Of a stretch of DNA of 64,000 bases, positions 27,791-38,140 are shown in pieces. The DNA is taken from positions 744,001 to 808,000 of the forward strand of contig NZ_CATNLY010000001.1 of assembly GCF_950100655.1 (NCBI RefSeq), given 5' to 3'. The translations under genes and the position numbers were made by a program. The first letter of the stretch is position 1. Each line of letters begins with the position of its first letter. The stretch is from Pleomorphomonas sp. T1.2MG-36. GTDB taxonomy: Bacteria; Pseudomonadota; Alphaproteobacteria; Rhizobiales; Pleomorphomonadaceae. The notes under the pieces are model-generated. The model searched no databases. It worked only from the letters and a program-made list of their open reading frames with translations, and was not told the DNA's origin.

Positions 27791-29122
27791 TCACACCAGC
27801 ATCGACATCGGCTTCTCGATGAAGCCCTTGAACGCCTTCAGAAGCTCGGCGCCGAGCGCGCCGTCGACGGCGCGGTGATCGGTGGAGAGCGTGACGCTCA
27901 TCACGGTTGCGACGGCCAGCTGACCGCCCTTCACCACCGCCCGCTGCTCACCGGCGCCGACGGCCAGGATGGTGGCATGCGGCGGGTTGATGACGGCGGC
28001 GAAGTCCTTGACGCCGAACATGCCGAGGTTGGACACCGAGGTGGTGCCGCCCTGGTATTCTTCGGGCTTCAGCTTGCGGTCCTTGGCGCGTCTGGCCAGA
28101 TCCTTCACCTCGTTGGAGATGGCGGACAGGCTCTTCTCGTCGGCTTTGCGGACGATCGGCGTGATCAGGCCGCCGGGGATCGACACGGCGACGCCGACAT
28201 CGGCGTGCTTGTGCTTCAACATGCCGCCATCGGTCCAGGACACATGGGCGTCCGGCACGGACTTCAGGGCCAGGGCGTAAGCCTTGATGACCATATCGTT
28301 GACCGACACCTTGTAGGTCGGCTTGCCGTCGATGGTCGGCGCGGCGTCGTTGATGTCCTTGCGCAGGGCGAGCAGCGCATCGAGCTCCACGTCGACGGTG
28401 ACATAGAAATGCGGCACCGTCTGCTTGGACTCGGTGAGGCGGCGCGCGATCGTCTTGCGCATGCCGTCATGCGGAATGAGCTCGTAGCTGTCCGGATCGA
28501 ACAGCTTCAGCGTCATCTCGTCGCTGGCACCGGCCGGCTTCGGAGCAGGTGCTGCGGCCTGAGCCTGCGGAGCGGGAGCCGCCGGCTTCGGTGCAGCCTC
28601 GGCACTCTCGACGTCGCGCAGGATGATGCGGCCCTTCGGCCCCGAGCCCTTGACGGACTTGAGGTCGAGCCCCTTCTCCTTGGCGACGCGGCGAGCCAAG
28701 GGCGATGCGAAGACCCGCTCGCCCTCGCCGGCCTTGGCAGCTTCCGCCTTCGGAGCGTCCGGCTTCGGCGCTTCGGCCTTGGGTGCTTCGTTCGACGCCT
28801 CGGGCTTCGCCTTGTCCTCGGCCTTGGCCGGGGCCGGAGCGGCCCCTTCCGCCGCCGAGGCAGCGGCTTCGACGTCCTCGCCCTCTTCGGCCAGGATGGC
28901 GATCACCGCGTTGACCGGCACGTCGGCCGTGCCTTCGGCCACCACCAGCTTGGCGACGGTGCCCTCGTCGACCGCTTCGACCTCCATGGTCGCCTTGTCG
29001 GTTTCGATCTCGGCGAGAACCATGCCGGACTTCACGGCATCGCCCACCTTGACGTTCCACTTGGTCAGGTTGCCCGTCTCCATGGTGGGAGAGAGCGCCG
29101 GCATCAGAATCTTGATCGGCAT
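27791..29122 (-). CDS. pdhC: Pyruvate dehydrogenase E2, dihydrolipoyllysine acetyltransferase
   Basis: 443 aa. One lipoyl domain with the modified Lys in [15 protein letters not shown] (residue about 43), a long Ala/Pro/Lys linker, an E3-binding domain (FASPLARRVAKEKGLDLKSV, GSGPKGRIILRDVE), and the catalytic core ending in LSTDHRAVDGALGAELL with the active-site His and Asp. Forms the core of PDH. The gap from pdhB is 11 bases. Confidence 0.97.
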   Translation of the reverse strand: MPIKILMPALSPTMETGNLTKWNVKVGDAVKSGMVLAEIETDKATMEVEAVDEGTVAKLVVAEGTADVPVNAVIAILAEEGEDVEAAASAAEGAAPAPAKAEDKAKPEASNEAPKAEAPKPDAPKAEAAKAGEGERVFASPLARRVAKEKGLDLKSVKGSGPKGRIILRDVESAEAAPKPAAPAPQAQAAAPAPKPAGASDEMTLKLFDPDSYELIPHDGMRKTIARRLTESKQTVPHFYVTVDVELDALLALRKDINDAAPTIDGKPTYKVSVNDMVIKAYALALKSVPDAHVSWTDGGMLKHKHADVGVAVSIPGGLITPIVRKADEKSLSAISNEVKDLARRAKDRKLKPEEYQGGTTSVSNLGMFGVKDFAAVINPPHATILAVGAGEQRAVVKGGQLAVATVMSVTLSTDHRAVDGALGAELLKAFKGFIEKPMSMLV

Positions 29123-29133
29123 TTCAGCTCTCC

Positions 29134-30519
<1,386 letters not shown>

Positions 30520-30541
30520 TTTGATAAACCTCTCGGCGCTG

Positions 30542-31612
30542 TCAGCGAAGAATGTCGGTCCAGAGTTCGGACGGATCCGGCTCGGAGTCGGCGGAAGCGA
30601 AGTCGGCCGCCTCGGTCACCACGGCGCGGACCTTCTTGTCGATCTCCTTGAGATCGTCCTCGCTGGCCCAGCCCTTGTCGACCAGACGCTTGCGAACCTG
30701 CTCGATCGGATCGCGCTCGTCGCGCATCTTCTGCACTTCGTCCTTGGTCCGGTACTTGGCCGGGTCGGACATGGAGTGGCCGCGATAGCGGTAGGTCTGC
30801 ATTTCCAGGATGTAGGGGCCATTGCCGGCCCGCGCCCACTCGACGGCCCGATCGGCCGCCGCCTTGACGGCGCGGACGTCCATGCCGTCCACCTGCTCGC
30901 CGGGGATGTTGAAGCTCTCGCCGCGCTTGGCGAAATCGGTCTGCGCCGACGAACGGCTGACCGAGGTGCCCATGGCATAGCGGTTGTTCTCGATGACGAA
31001 GATCACCGGCAGCTTCCACAGCTGCGCCATGTTGAAGGTCTCGTAGACCTGGCCCTGGTTGGCCGCGCCATCGCCGAAGTAGACCACCGACACGTTGTCG
31101 GTGCCGCGATACTTGTCGGCGAAGGCCAGACCGGCGCCGATCGGCACCTGGGCGCCGACGATGCCATGGCCGCCGAAGAACTGCTTCTCGCGGCTGAACA
31201 TGTGCATCGAGCCGCCCTTGCCGCGCGAATATCCGCCCTGGCGGCCGGTCAGTTCGGCCATGACGCCCTTGGGGTCCATGCCGCAGGCCAGCATGTGGCC
31301 GTGGTCGCGGTAGGAGGTGGTGACCTGGTCCTCGCCCTCGCGCAGGGCTTTCTGGATGCCGACCACCACCGCTTCCTGGCCGATATAGAGGTGGCAGAAG
31401 CCGCCGATCAGGCCCATGCCGTAGAGCTGGCCCGCCTTCTCTTCGAAGCGGCGGATCAGCAGCATGTCGTGGTAGGCCTTGAACTCGTCGTCCTTGTCGA
31501 ACTCAGCGACCTGATAGTTGATGGCAGAACTGGAAGTCCTGCCGGTTTTCTTCGTTGCGGAGGTCGGGGCCGAAGCGCGTGCGCGCTTCTCGGTCGCCGG
31601 TCGTACAGCCAT
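30542..31612 (-). CDS. pdhA: Pyruvate dehydrogenase E1 alpha
   Basis: 356 aa. ThDP-binding motif [20 protein letters not shown] followed by ENNRYAMGT, and the phosphorylation-loop region [11 protein letters not shown]. The first 35 residues are a basic, Ala/Thr-rich extension. ATG 31612 is set by GGGAGG nine bases upstream; the frame is open further but without homology. First gene of pdhA-pdhB-pdhC-lpdA. Confidence 0.97.
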   Translation of the reverse strand: MAVRPATEKRARASAPTSATKKTGRTSSSAINYQVAEFDKDDEFKAYHDMLLIRRFEEKAGQLYGMGLIGGFCHLYIGQEAVVVGIQKALREGEDQVTTSYRDHGHMLACGMDPKGVMAELTGRQGGYSRGKGGSMHMFSREKQFFGGHGIVGAQVPIGAGLAFADKYRGTDNVSVVYFGDGAANQGQVYETFNMAQLWKLPVIFVIENNRYAMGTSVSRSSAQTDFAKRGESFNIPGEQVDGMDVRAVKAAADRAVEWARAGNGPYILEMQTYRYRGHSMSDPAKYRTKDEVQKMRDERDPIEQVRKRLVDKGWASEDDLKEIDKKVRAVVTEAADFASADSEPDPSELWTDILR

Positions 31613-31734
31613 TGCTTGTTCCTCCCGTATCGGGATTATTCCGTAGAGGCGCCGACGGAACCCCTTTCCGGGGAGCAAGTCAAGGTTTGCAGCGCATGTC
31701 AATCATGCGAAAGCCGCATCGCTGGCCGATGAAA

Positions 31735-31784
31735 TTAACCGATATCAAGTTAATTCAACAAAAATGAAGTAATATCAATTACTT
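31735..31784. promoter_or_regulatory. AT-rich palindromes between ftsB and pdhA
   Basis: In an otherwise GC-rich region, TTAACCGATATCAAGTTAA (31735-31753) is a near-palindrome, and AAGTAAT/ATTACTT (31767-31773/31778-31784) is a 7-bp hairpin covering the ftsB stop and followed on the minus strand by CATTTTTG. The second may be the ftsB terminator; the first is a candidate regulator site ahead of pdhA. Both share ATATCAA. Confidence 0.4.
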
Positions 31785-32113
31785 TTTGCCTGCGCCAACT
31801 TGTCGAAATCCATAATGACAACTTCATTCGGATTGACCACCGACAGCTGGACGCGGGCGCGTTCGTCGACCATGTCCTGATCGAGGCTGGAGGGGCGCAG
31901 CAGCCTGACATGGGCCTCCAACGCCGCCTTTTCGGCATTGAGGCGCGCCAGTTCGGCGTTGAGTTCCTGGGTGCGGCTCTCGAAGCGGGCGCGTCCCACC
32001 ATGCCATACTCGCCATTGACGGCATGATAGCCGAAATAGCCGAGGAAAACCGCCGTTACGGCGGGAAGGATCAGGCGGCGGAGCCAAGACGGGCGGTACT
32101 GGCGGGTAATCAT
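31775..32113 (-). CDS. ftsB: Septum formation initiator family protein (FtsB/DivIC-like)
   Basis: 112-aa bitopic division protein. A short basic cytoplasmic tail (MITRQYRPSWLRRL), one membrane helix (ILPAVTAVFLGYFGYHAV), then a periplasmic coiled coil (ELNAELARLNAEKAALEAHV) and a short C-terminal region. FtsB works with FtsL and FtsQ at the division site. ATG 32113 is chosen from family length; the frame is open to 32332. Its position just before pdhA is the usual one in Hyphomicrobiales. Confidence 0.88.
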   Translation of the reverse strand: MITRQYRPSWLRRLILPAVTAVFLGYFGYHAVNGEYGMVGRARFESRTQELNAELARLNAEKAALEAHVRLLRPSSLDQDMVDERARVQLSVVNPNEVVIMDFDKLAQAKSN

Positions 32114-32360
32114 ACGCAACGAACTCACGCGGGACCGGCGGGAGCATCCTACCCCCTCGCCCAGGAATCTGGACCATCGTGGTAAAGGGAGGGTGAACGG
32201 CAGCCGCTTCGGCGCAAATTGAGTCTTGCAAGGTCGGCAATAGGCAAAAAGTGGCAAGTTCTCCCCGGCATCCGCAAGATCACGATATCGTGTCCGTTCC
32301 CAGTCCCCCAAAAAGGCCATGAAGGCCGGCAATGGATGTGAAAAAGGGAGGACACACGCA

Positions 32361-33026
32361 GTGAGGACCGCGCAGCCTTGGCCGCGGATGGCAACGATGC
32401 TGTCCGTGCTTGGTCACGCTACGATCCTTGTCCTCCTGGTGATCGAAACACCGAGACAGCTCACCGTCGAGCAACGCCCCGTGGCGGTCGAGGTGGTCAT
32501 GGTCGCCCCGTCCGCGGCGTATCCGGCGCCGCCGGCCAATCTCCCGCCGACCGCCGCCCAGCCGGAAGTGACCGGACGGCCTTCGCCGTCGCCGGCCCGC
32601 CCTGCCCGCCCCTCCACGGGTGGACGTGTGACCGCGACGGACTATTTTGCCGGCGCCGTCCTCGACGATCCGCGCAACAGGCAAACCAGGGAAACGCTAT
32701 CCACGCTCACCGTCGACGAGCGGCTGATCCAGATCTGCAATATCGAAGCGATGGAACAGTTGAAGCGCTGGAAAGCCGGCTTCGTTCCCAACAGCGTCGT
32801 TCCCTATGCGATGGCCGACCCCGTGCTGGGCGCCACATCCATGGAAGCGAAGGGCGCCGCCGTCCACGCCGACGGGAAATGGTACCGGCTGTCGTTCAGT
32901 TGCGGCGCGACGACCGATCTCAGTCGCGTCGCGTCCTTCGCCTTCACGCTCGGCCGCCCCATTCCCCAACGGGAATGGGAGCAGAACTCCCTGCCGGAGC
33001 TGGTCGAGGGCGAGCCGACGGACTGA
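32361..33026 (+). CDS. DUF930 domain envelope protein
   Basis: 221 aa. An N-terminal membrane anchor (MLSVLGHATILVLLVIET) is followed by about 60 residues of Pro/Ala-rich linker, as in TonB-type proteins, and then a C-terminal DUF930 domain with paired cysteines (LIQICNIEAMEQLKRWK and LSFSCGATTDL) that may form a disulfide. The function of DUF930 is unknown. The start is GTG 32361, supported by AGGGAGGA nine bases upstream. Convergent with ntrX, eight bases apart. Confidence 0.82.
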   Translation: MRTAQPWPRMATMLSVLGHATILVLLVIETPRQLTVEQRPVAVEVVMVAPSAAYPAPPANLPPTAAQPEVTGRPSPSPARPARPSTGGRVTATDYFAGAVLDDPRNRQTRETLSTLTVDERLIQICNIEAMEQLKRWKAGFVPNSVVPYAMADPVLGATSMEAKGAAVHADGKWYRLSFSCGATTDLSRVASFAFTLGRPIPQREWEQNSLPELVEGEPTD

Positions 33027-33034
33027 GTCCGCCC

Positions 33035-34405
33035 CTACCCGGCGATGGCGAGGCTCTTCAGCTTGCGGTGCAACGCCGAACGCTCCATGCCGACGAACTC
33101 GGCGGTTCGCGAAATGTTGCCGCCAAAGCGGTTGAGCTGGGCCTTGAGATACTCCCGCTCGAAAATCTCGCGCGCTTCCCTGAGCGGCAGCGCCATCAGG
33201 TGCTCGCCACCCGAACCGGACGGCAGCGACGGCAGCATCGTCCCGATCTCCGACGGCAGCAGGTCGGCCGTGATCACGGCCTCCGGATCGCCGCGCGTCA
33301 GGATCATCAGTCGCTCGACGTTGTTGCGGAGCTGACGAAGGTTGCCCGGCCAGTCGTGCGACTGCAGCACGGCCATGGCGTCCTCGCCGATGCGCCGCAC
33401 CGGCAGGCCGGTGGCCCGGGATATCTGGTGCATCATCTGCTCGATGAGGAAGGGAATATCCTCGCGCCGTTCCGAAAGGCCCGGCACGCGCACCGGCACG
33501 ACGGCAAGGCGATGGAACAGGTCCTCGCGGAAATGCCCCTCGGCGATCTCGCGCTCGAGGTCACGCGCCGTCGACGACACATAACGCACGTCGACGTGTA
33601 CCTTCTGCGTTCCACCGACCCGCTCGAAAGCCTGTTCGACGAGAACGCGCACCATGCGGTTCTGCATGTCGCGCGGCATGTCGCCGATCTCGTCGAGATA
33701 GAGCGTTCCGCCATGCGCCTCTTCCAGGGCGCCGACCTTGCGCTTGCCATCGTCGTCGGACTCGCTGCCGAACAGCTCGATTTCCATCCGGTCCGGCGAG
33801 AAGGCGCCGGCGTTCAGCACGACGAACGGACCGGCCGCCCGGTGCGAACGTTCGTGGATGGCGCGCGCCACCGATTCCTTGCCGGATCCGGACGGACCGG
33901 AAATCAGCACGCGGCTGTTGGTGGGCGCGACGCGATCGATGGTGTTGCGCAACTGGTTGACCACAGACGAGCCGCCGACGATGCCTTCCTGACGGTCGGA
34001 GCGGATCTGCAACTCGCGGATCTCGCGCTTGAGACGCGACGATTCCAATGCCCTGTCGGCAATCAGCACCAGGCGGTCGGCCTTGAACGGCTTCTCGATA
34101 TAGTCGTAGGCGCCACGCTTGATCGCCGAGACGGCCGTCTCCACGTTGCCATGGCCGGAGATCATCACCACCGGGACGTCCGGATTGCTGGACTTGATCT
34201 CGTCGAGAAGCTGCAGCCCGTCCATGCGGCTGCCTTGCAGCCAGATATCGAGAAAGATCAGCTGCGGACGCCGTTCGGCAATGGCCTGGAGGGCCTTGTC
34301 GCAGTCACCGGCCGTCCGGGTGCCATGGCCCTCGTCCTCAAGGATACCTGCCACGAGGTCACGAATATCGGCCTCATCGTCAACGATCAGAATATCGGTC
34401 GCCAT
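33035..34405 (-). CDS. ntrX: Nitrogen/redox response regulator NtrX
   Basis: 456 aa. Receiver with Asp53 (LIFLDIWLQGSRMDG), AAA+ domain with Walker A GPSGSGKE and Walker [14 protein letters not shown], and a C-terminal Fis-type HTH (SRTAEFVGMERSALHRKLK). The sigma-54 contact loop GAFTGA is missing: the equivalent position reads DGKRKVGALEEA, as is usual for NtrX, which therefore should not activate sigma-54 directly. Downstream of ntrY with a 113-base gap. Confidence 0.96.
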   Translation of the reverse strand: MATDILIVDDEADIRDLVAGILEDEGHGTRTAGDCDKALQAIAERRPQLIFLDIWLQGSRMDGLQLLDEIKSSNPDVPVVMISGHGNVETAVSAIKRGAYDYIEKPFKADRLVLIADRALESSRLKREIRELQIRSDRQEGIVGGSSVVNQLRNTIDRVAPTNSRVLISGPSGSGKESVARAIHERSHRAAGPFVVLNAGAFSPDRMEIELFGSESDDDGKRKVGALEEAHGGTLYLDEIGDMPRDMQNRMVRVLVEQAFERVGGTQKVHVDVRYVSSTARDLEREIAEGHFREDLFHRLAVVPVRVPGLSERREDIPFLIEQMMHQISRATGLPVRRIGEDAMAVLQSHDWPGNLRQLRNNVERLMILTRGDPEAVITADLLPSEIGTMLPSLPSGSGGEHLMALPLREAREIFEREYLKAQLNRFGGNISRTAEFVGMERSALHRKLKSLAIAG

Positions 34406-34518
34406 TGTTTCCTGCGTATCCGTTCCGCCGCCGAGCGGCCGCCAAATGCCCCGGCCGCTTCGGCAGTAACATAAATGTCACACGATCTGAAGCCCTATCG
34501 GTCGTTAACCCCAGACAA

Positions 34519-36759
34519 TCAGCCCGTTCTGTTTGGATCGACCGGCAGGCTGATCCTGACCATGGCTCCATGGCCGCCCTCGGCGACCGTCGGCGCGTCC
34601 AGAAGGTCGATGCTTCCGCCATGCTCCTCGACGATCTTGCGCACGATGGCCAGCCCGAGACCGGTCCCCTTCTCTCGCGTCGTCATGTAGGGCTCCAGCA
34701 ACTGGTGTCGCTCGGCAGTCGGCAAGCCGACGCCGGTATCGACCACCTCGACGATGTTGAACTCGCCGGCCTCGCGGCCATAGACGTCGACCCGCGCGCC
34801 GGTCCTTTGGTCCTCCGGCAGGCCTTCGATCGCCTCGACCGCGTTCTTGACGAGGTTGGCAACCGCCTGGCTGATCAGCCGGTGGTCGAACCGCCCCTTG
34901 AGAGGCGTCTGTGGCAAATGCGCCTCGAAAGCGATTTCCGGATGTCCAACGCCGAGAAGGAACACCGCCTCGCGCACGCACTCCCCGAGGTCCCTTTCCT
35001 CGAAGGAGGGTTTGGGCATGCGCGCGAACTGCGAGAACTCGTCAACCATGCGGCCGATATCGCCGACCTGCCTGACGATGGTGTCGACGCACTGGTCGAA
35101 CACCCGGCGGTCTTCGTCGACCACCAGCTTGCCGAACCGCCGCCGGATGCGCTCGGCGCTGAGCTGGATCGGCGTCAGCGGGTTCTTGATCTCGTGGGCG
35201 ATGCGCCGGGCGACATCGGCCCAGGCCGAGGTGCGCTGCGCCGACACCAGCTCGGAAATGTCGTCGAGCGTCACCACGTAGCCGTGCTCGCGATCCGGCG
35301 AACGGTCGGGCGTCACCTTGACCGAAACCGTGCTCTTGTGACCGTTGCGCACCAGCGCGATGGTCGCCTGATGCGACCGCCCCTCGTCCTCATCGCGCAG
35401 GGCGGCCGACAGGAGGTGAGCCAGTTCCGGCACCTCGTCGACCAGCAGGCGACCGACGAAATCGAACAGGTCGACGCCCAGCAGCGACAGCGCCGACGCA
35501 TTGGCGATGGTGACGTGGCCGTCGTTGGATATGCCGACGACGCCGGCCGATACGCCCGACAGCACCGCCTCGGTGAACCGGCGCCGCCTCTCGGCTTCCT
35601 CCGAAGCCGAGATCAGCTCCTGCCGCTGGCTCCTGAGCTCCACCGTCATCTTGTTGAAGGAAGCGCCCAGGCTGGAAATGTCGTCCGACGTGGCTCCGAC
35701 GGGAACGGCGGCACTGAGGTCGCCGTGCGCCACTCGGTCGGCGGCATTGATCAGATGACGGATCGGCGCGACGAGATAGTTGGCGAACGACAGGCCGACC
35801 CACATGGCGCCGAGCAGGAAGACGATCGACATGCCGCCGAAGATGATGGCGAACCCCATCTGAACGTCGGAGCGGTTGTTCTCCAGCTCGCGATATTCCA
35901 TGGCGCTGTCGCGGGCCAGCTTCAGATTGTCGAGCACCTGCTTGTCGAGGAGACGGACGATGTAGAGGTAGGTCTCGTCATAGGTCCTGAGCTTCAGGAG
36001 TCCTCCCACCTGATTGGACTGACCCGGCTGCAGCAGCACGGCTGCTTCCTTGCGCGCCTCGTCGATCGCCGCCGGTGACGGCATCACCGTCTTCACGGTC
36101 GGATCGACTTCGGAGCGCACGATCACATTGCCGTTCTTGTCCAGCAGATAGGCGCTCTGCAAGCCATGCAGCGAAGCCTGCAACCGAATCAGGCTCTCGA
36201 AACGGGTCGGCTCGTAGTCGTAGAGCGACTTGGCCGCGTCGAGCGAACTGGCGATGCTGATCAGGTCGGAACGGAGAACGCGGGCATGCTCCTGCATGTA
36301 GGCGCTCGCCACGGTCAGCACGTTGTCGACGACCTGCCGCGTCCGCGATTCGAACCAGTGATCGAAGCCCTGGTTGAGCGAGACGGTGAAGGCCACAGCC
36401 ACCATCACCGCCGGCAAGGCGGCAATGAAGGCGAACAGCGCCACCACGCGCAAATGAAGCCTGGCCGCCGCTCGCCCTTCCAGCCAGGCGCGGCCGAGCT
36501 TCCAGACCTCCTGCCCCACCATGAACACAATGGCGAGCAGAAGAAGGCCGTCGATCACCAGCGATCCGCGAATGAGGTCGGTGGTCGGTGGAATGGGCAG
36601 CAGGTTGGAGATCAGCGCGAAGGTGGTCAGCGAGAACAGCGTGGCGACCGCTACCAGCACAAGGCCGAGCAACCGACGCCCCCGTCCCTCGGCATAAACG
36701 TCCTTCATCGCCATCGGCTGTGCGGCAACCTCAACCTGTCCTGCCGACAAATCCGCCAT
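34519..36759 (-). CDS. ntrY: NtrY sensor histidine kinase
   Basis: 746-aa membrane kinase that phosphorylates NtrX; linked in relatives to nitrogen, redox and envelope control. Several N-terminal membrane helices (LGLVLVAVATLFSLTTFALI, LLLAIVFMVGQEVW, VALFAFIAALPAVMVAVAFT), a periplasmic region, another helix (GFAIIFGGMSIVFLLGAMWV), HAMP (APIRHLINAADRVAHG), a PAS domain, H-box [20 protein letters not shown], and HATPase (GTGLGLAIVRKIVEEHGG). ATG 36759 has AAGGAGG upstream. Confidence 0.96.
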   Translation of the reverse strand: MADLSAGQVEVAAQPMAMKDVYAEGRGRRLLGLVLVAVATLFSLTTFALISNLLPIPPTTDLIRGSLVIDGLLLLAIVFMVGQEVWKLGRAWLEGRAAARLHLRVVALFAFIAALPAVMVAVAFTVSLNQGFDHWFESRTRQVVDNVLTVASAYMQEHARVLRSDLISIASSLDAAKSLYDYEPTRFESLIRLQASLHGLQSAYLLDKNGNVIVRSEVDPTVKTVMPSPAAIDEARKEAAVLLQPGQSNQVGGLLKLRTYDETYLYIVRLLDKQVLDNLKLARDSAMEYRELENNRSDVQMGFAIIFGGMSIVFLLGAMWVGLSFANYLVAPIRHLINAADRVAHGDLSAAVPVGATSDDISSLGASFNKMTVELRSQRQELISASEEAERRRRFTEAVLSGVSAGVVGISNDGHVTIANASALSLLGVDLFDFVGRLLVDEVPELAHLLSAALRDEDEGRSHQATIALVRNGHKSTVSVKVTPDRSPDREHGYVVTLDDISELVSAQRTSAWADVARRIAHEIKNPLTPIQLSAERIRRRFGKLVVDEDRRVFDQCVDTIVRQVGDIGRMVDEFSQFARMPKPSFEERDLGECVREAVFLLGVGHPEIAFEAHLPQTPLKGRFDHRLISQAVANLVKNAVEAIEGLPEDQRTGARVDVYGREAGEFNIVEVVDTGVGLPTAERHQLLEPYMTTREKGTGLGLAIVRKIVEEHGGSIDLLDAPTVAEGGHGAMVRISLPVDPNRTG

Positions 36760-37099
36760 CGTCCGCCTCCTTGCACCACGCGAGCCGTCTATCACGATTG
36801 CGGCTTCTTGACGAAAACAACGTGCAAAAGCGGACTCTTCGACCTTTTCTGCCCCTCTGCCGCCACAAGGTCCGCTTTACATCCGGCCGCAATGAACTAA
36901 CAAGGCGGCTCGCGGAGCGATTTTGACGTTCGAGACCCGGCTGACATCGGCGTCCCGATCAATGCCAAAGCCCCAAGCTTCGCGGGAAACAGAAGTTGCA
37001 AACGGTTCTCACGAGCCCGATGTCTGCTCCACGGTTTGTATCGAACGAAGGCAAACGTCGGATGGAACCACTTGCCAAGAATCGCGGATCCACGCCGAC
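36760..37099. other. Divergent spacer between ntrY and kdsD
   Basis: About 340 bases that must hold both promoters. A perfect 9-bp inverted repeat with widely spaced arms is present (AAAGCGGAC at 36827-36835, GTCCGCTTT at 36870-36878). An open frame upstream of kdsD runs back to 36923, but its sequence looks non-coding. No small gene is supported. Confidence 0.45.
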
Positions 37100-38107
37100 A
37101 TGACCGACACCCCGCTTCCGAAGCCCGCCCTCGCGGCGGCGTTGCACGCCATCGAAATCACACGCACGGGCGTCACCGCCCTTGAGGATGCGGCGCTCCA
37201 CGGCTCTCTGGGCGGCGACATCGACACGGCGATCGGCATCATCGCCGAGAGCAAGGGACGGCTCATCGTCACTGGCATCGGCAAGAGCGGCCATATCGCC
37301 CGCAAGCTCGCCGCCACCTTTTCCTCCACCGGTACGCCCGCCTATTACGTCCATCCGACCGAGGCCGGCCACGGCGATCTCGGCATGGTCGACGGTTCCG
37401 ACGTCATCATGGCGCTGTCCTGGTCGGGCGAGACCACCGAGCTCGCCGTCGTCTTGGCCTTCGCCAAACGCTTCGACGTGCCGGTGATCGCGCTCACCGC
37501 CGGAGCCGAGTCGACGCTGGCCGCCGCCGCCGACGTGGCGCTGATCCTGCCGCGCGTCAGGGAAGCCTGCCCCCACAATCTCGCCCCGACCACCTCGACG
37601 GTTCTGCAGCTCGCCATCGGCGACGCCATCGCCATGGGCGTCATGGTGCGGAAGGGGTTCTCGGAAAGCGATTTCCACATCGTCCACCCCGGCGGCAAGC
37701 TCGGCTCGCAGCTCCGCCGCGTGTCGGAGATCATGCACACCGAACGGCTTCCGCTGATCGATGCCGGCAGTCGGATGACGGACGCCATCCTGGCGATCAG
37801 CTCGGGAGGCTTCGGCGTGGTCGGAGTCGTCGACGATCGCGGCCAGTTGGTCGGCGTCGTCACCGACGGCGACCTCCGGCGCTTCGTGCACTCCGACCTA
37901 GGGCCGCAGTTGAGCGCGAGCAAGCTGGAAACGCCCGTGGCCGAGGTCATGACGCGCAATCCGGTCACCGTCGCGCCGCAGATATTCGCCGCCGAGGCGC
38001 TCGATCTTCTGCAGAACCGCAAGATTTCCGTGCTGTTCGTCGTCGAGGACCGGAAGCCGACCGGCATTCTGCACACCCTCGACCTACTGCGCATCGGCGT
38101 GGCCTGA
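37100..38107 (+). CDS. kdsD: Arabinose-5-phosphate isomerase KdsD/KpsF
   Basis: 335 aa. Converts ribulose-5-P to arabinose-5-P, the first step to KDO for LPS core. SIS domain with RLIVTGIGKSGHIARKLA and HPTEAGHGDLGMV, and the FHIVHPGGKLGSQL block, then two CBS domains (VSEIMHTERLPLI; VAEVMTRNPVTVAPQ). The ATG at 37100 lacks a clear ribosome site, but the family N-terminus fits; the frame is open upstream to 36923. Confidence 0.93.
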   Translation: MTDTPLPKPALAAALHAIEITRTGVTALEDAALHGSLGGDIDTAIGIIAESKGRLIVTGIGKSGHIARKLAATFSSTGTPAYYVHPTEAGHGDLGMVDGSDVIMALSWSGETTELAVVLAFAKRFDVPVIALTAGAESTLAAAADVALILPRVREACPHNLAPTTSTVLQLAIGDAIAMGVMVRKGFSESDFHIVHPGGKLGSQLRRVSEIMHTERLPLIDAGSRMTDAILAISSGGFGVVGVVDDRGQLVGVVTDGDLRRFVHSDLGPQLSASKLETPVAEVMTRNPVTVAPQIFAAEALDLLQNRKISVLFVVEDRKPTGILHTLDLLRIGVA

Positions 38108-38140
38108 CCGCCTGACCGCCGGCCCGCCGCGTTGCGGCCG

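Noticed and set aside
32378..34474. Plus-strand open frame of about 700 codons opposite ntrX
   Set aside because: Overlaps the well-supported DUF930 gene in another frame and is antisense to NtrX; composition is Arg/His-rich shadow sequence.
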